Shown here: in pieces, positions 63,635 to 64,000 of the stretch
Layout: every line of letters begins with the position of its first letter
Position numbering within the stretch: the first letter of the stretch is position 1
Assembly (NCBI RefSeq): GCF_002531755.2
Contig: NZ_CP034998.1
Location: 3,162,001-3,226,000, forward strand
DNA length: 64,000 nt
Direction: 5' to 3'
Origin: Rhizobium acidisoli
GTDB lineage: Bacteria > Pseudomonadota > Alphaproteobacteria > Rhizobiales > Rhizobiaceae
Notes under the pieces: model-generated
Database searches by the model: none
Seen by the model: only the letters and a program-made list of their open reading frames with translations
Told to the model about the DNA's origin: nothing
Translations under genes and position numbers: made by a program

Positions 63635-64000
63635 TCAATGCAATTGCGGTTGGACGCTCACGTCCTGAAGGAAGCTTCCGAAATGACGGCTGACGTGTTC
63701 CTGCCAGTCGGGCACTCCTTCGGATTTCCCACCATAAAGCGAGGGCCAGCCCGTCCCGGCGGGAAGGACATGCTGGCGCACACCGACACCGGCCGTTTTC
63801 AGGCGGGCACCGTAACCAAGTGTTTCGTCGTGCAGAGGATCGTCCTCCGCGGTAAAGAGCAGTGCCGGCGCGACGCCGGAAAGACGCGAACAGAGGCAAG
63901 GCGCCGCATAAGGGTGGCAGCCGCCACCGCTCAAATAATGGCTCCAGCCTTCAGTCCAGCGCTGACGCATGCCGATCGCCTCGGCCTTGCGGATCGAGGA
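63635..64000 (-). CDS. Alpha/beta hydrolase, C-terminal fragment (cut by window end)
   Basis: The last 121 residues of an esterase/lipase of the HSL-like alpha/beta hydrolase group; the frame is open to the window edge, so an ATG at 63970 is probably internal. Seen: EGWSHYLSGGGCHPYAAPCL, the acid-residue segment PALLFTAEDDPLHDETLGYG with the probable catalytic Asp, and LKTAGVGVRQHVLPAGTGWP. In relatives the last motif reads HGF with the catalytic His; here TGW stands at that place, so the enzyme may be inactive or use a different His. It ends 46 bases before the adaptor start on the same strand. Confidence 0.7.
   Translation of the reverse strand, partial: SSIRKAEAIGMRQRWTEGWSHYLSGGGCHPYAAPCLCSRLSGVAPALLFTAEDDPLHDETLGYGARLKTAGVGVRQHVLPAGTGWPSLYGGKSEGVPDWQEHVSRHFGSFLQDVSVQPQLH

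Overview
The window reads as chromosome of a Rhizobium species close to R. leguminosarum / R. etli. It has high G+C, a complete urt-ure urea transport and urease block, the bra branched-chain amino acid operon with an unlinked solute-binding gene order, an adjacent pssB-pssA pair, an alphaproteobacterial CtrA/ChpT/SciP cell-cycle cluster, RpoH, and a RIME-type intergenic repeat. I see no phage, transposase, CRISPR, rRNA or tRNA. The species assignment is inference from gene content and order; I could not run a search.

Layout. 1-2.4 kb: end of an ABC importer operon (two permeases and an NMT1/THI5-like binding protein) closed by a strong terminator. 2.75-7.3 kb: adaptor and pump of an RND efflux system, again with a terminator. 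7.4-22.3 kb, all on the minus strand: urtABCD, an unknown membrane-anchored protein, urtE, ureD, ureA, a small zinc-ribbon protein, ureB, an LprI-like protein, a sialyltransferase-fold protein, ureC, a DUF2459 lipoprotein-like protein, a GGDEF protein, ureE, ureF, ureG. Together these import urea with an ABC transporter and hydrolyse it with a Ni urease; the four or five interleaved unknowns are the least explained part of the block. 22.4-28.9 kb: a secreted PAP2 phosphatase carrying an autotransporter-type repeat and, divergently, a two-component system whose sensor is an NCS1 nucleobase-type permease fused to a cysteine-rich segment, histidine kinase and receiver, followed by an overlapping LuxR-type response regulator. 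This sensor is my main candidate for an under-described system.

29-34.6 kb (minus): braD-braE-braF-braG-small membrane protein-braC, an ABC importer for branched-chain and other amino acids. 35.1-37.2 kb (plus): pssB (inositol monophosphatase family) and pssA (first sugar-phosphate transferase of exopolysaccharide synthesis), then about 1 kb with no supportable gene. 38.2-43.1 kb: sciP, a PqiA-like protein, a small acetyltransferase, fliJ, ctrA, a degenerate receiver protein, chpT and eipA. Candidate CtrA boxes lie in front of sciP, ctrA and between chpT and eipA, and GANTC methylation sites lie in front of ctrA and sciP, suggesting one self-regulating cell-cycle block.

43.2-54 kb: a coiled-coil membrane protein, a TrmH-family RNA methyltransferase with a small membrane protein, divergent RluD-type pseudouridine synthase, rpoH with terminator, a RIME repeat, a large acidic single-pass protein, purA, an EamA transporter and a GNAT protein. 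54.2-64 kb (minus): a PAS-GGDEF-EAL protein, a D-xylonate dehydratase-like gene overlapping a beta-hydroxyacid dehydrogenase, a second RND pump with adaptor, and the end of an alpha/beta hydrolase cut by the window edge.
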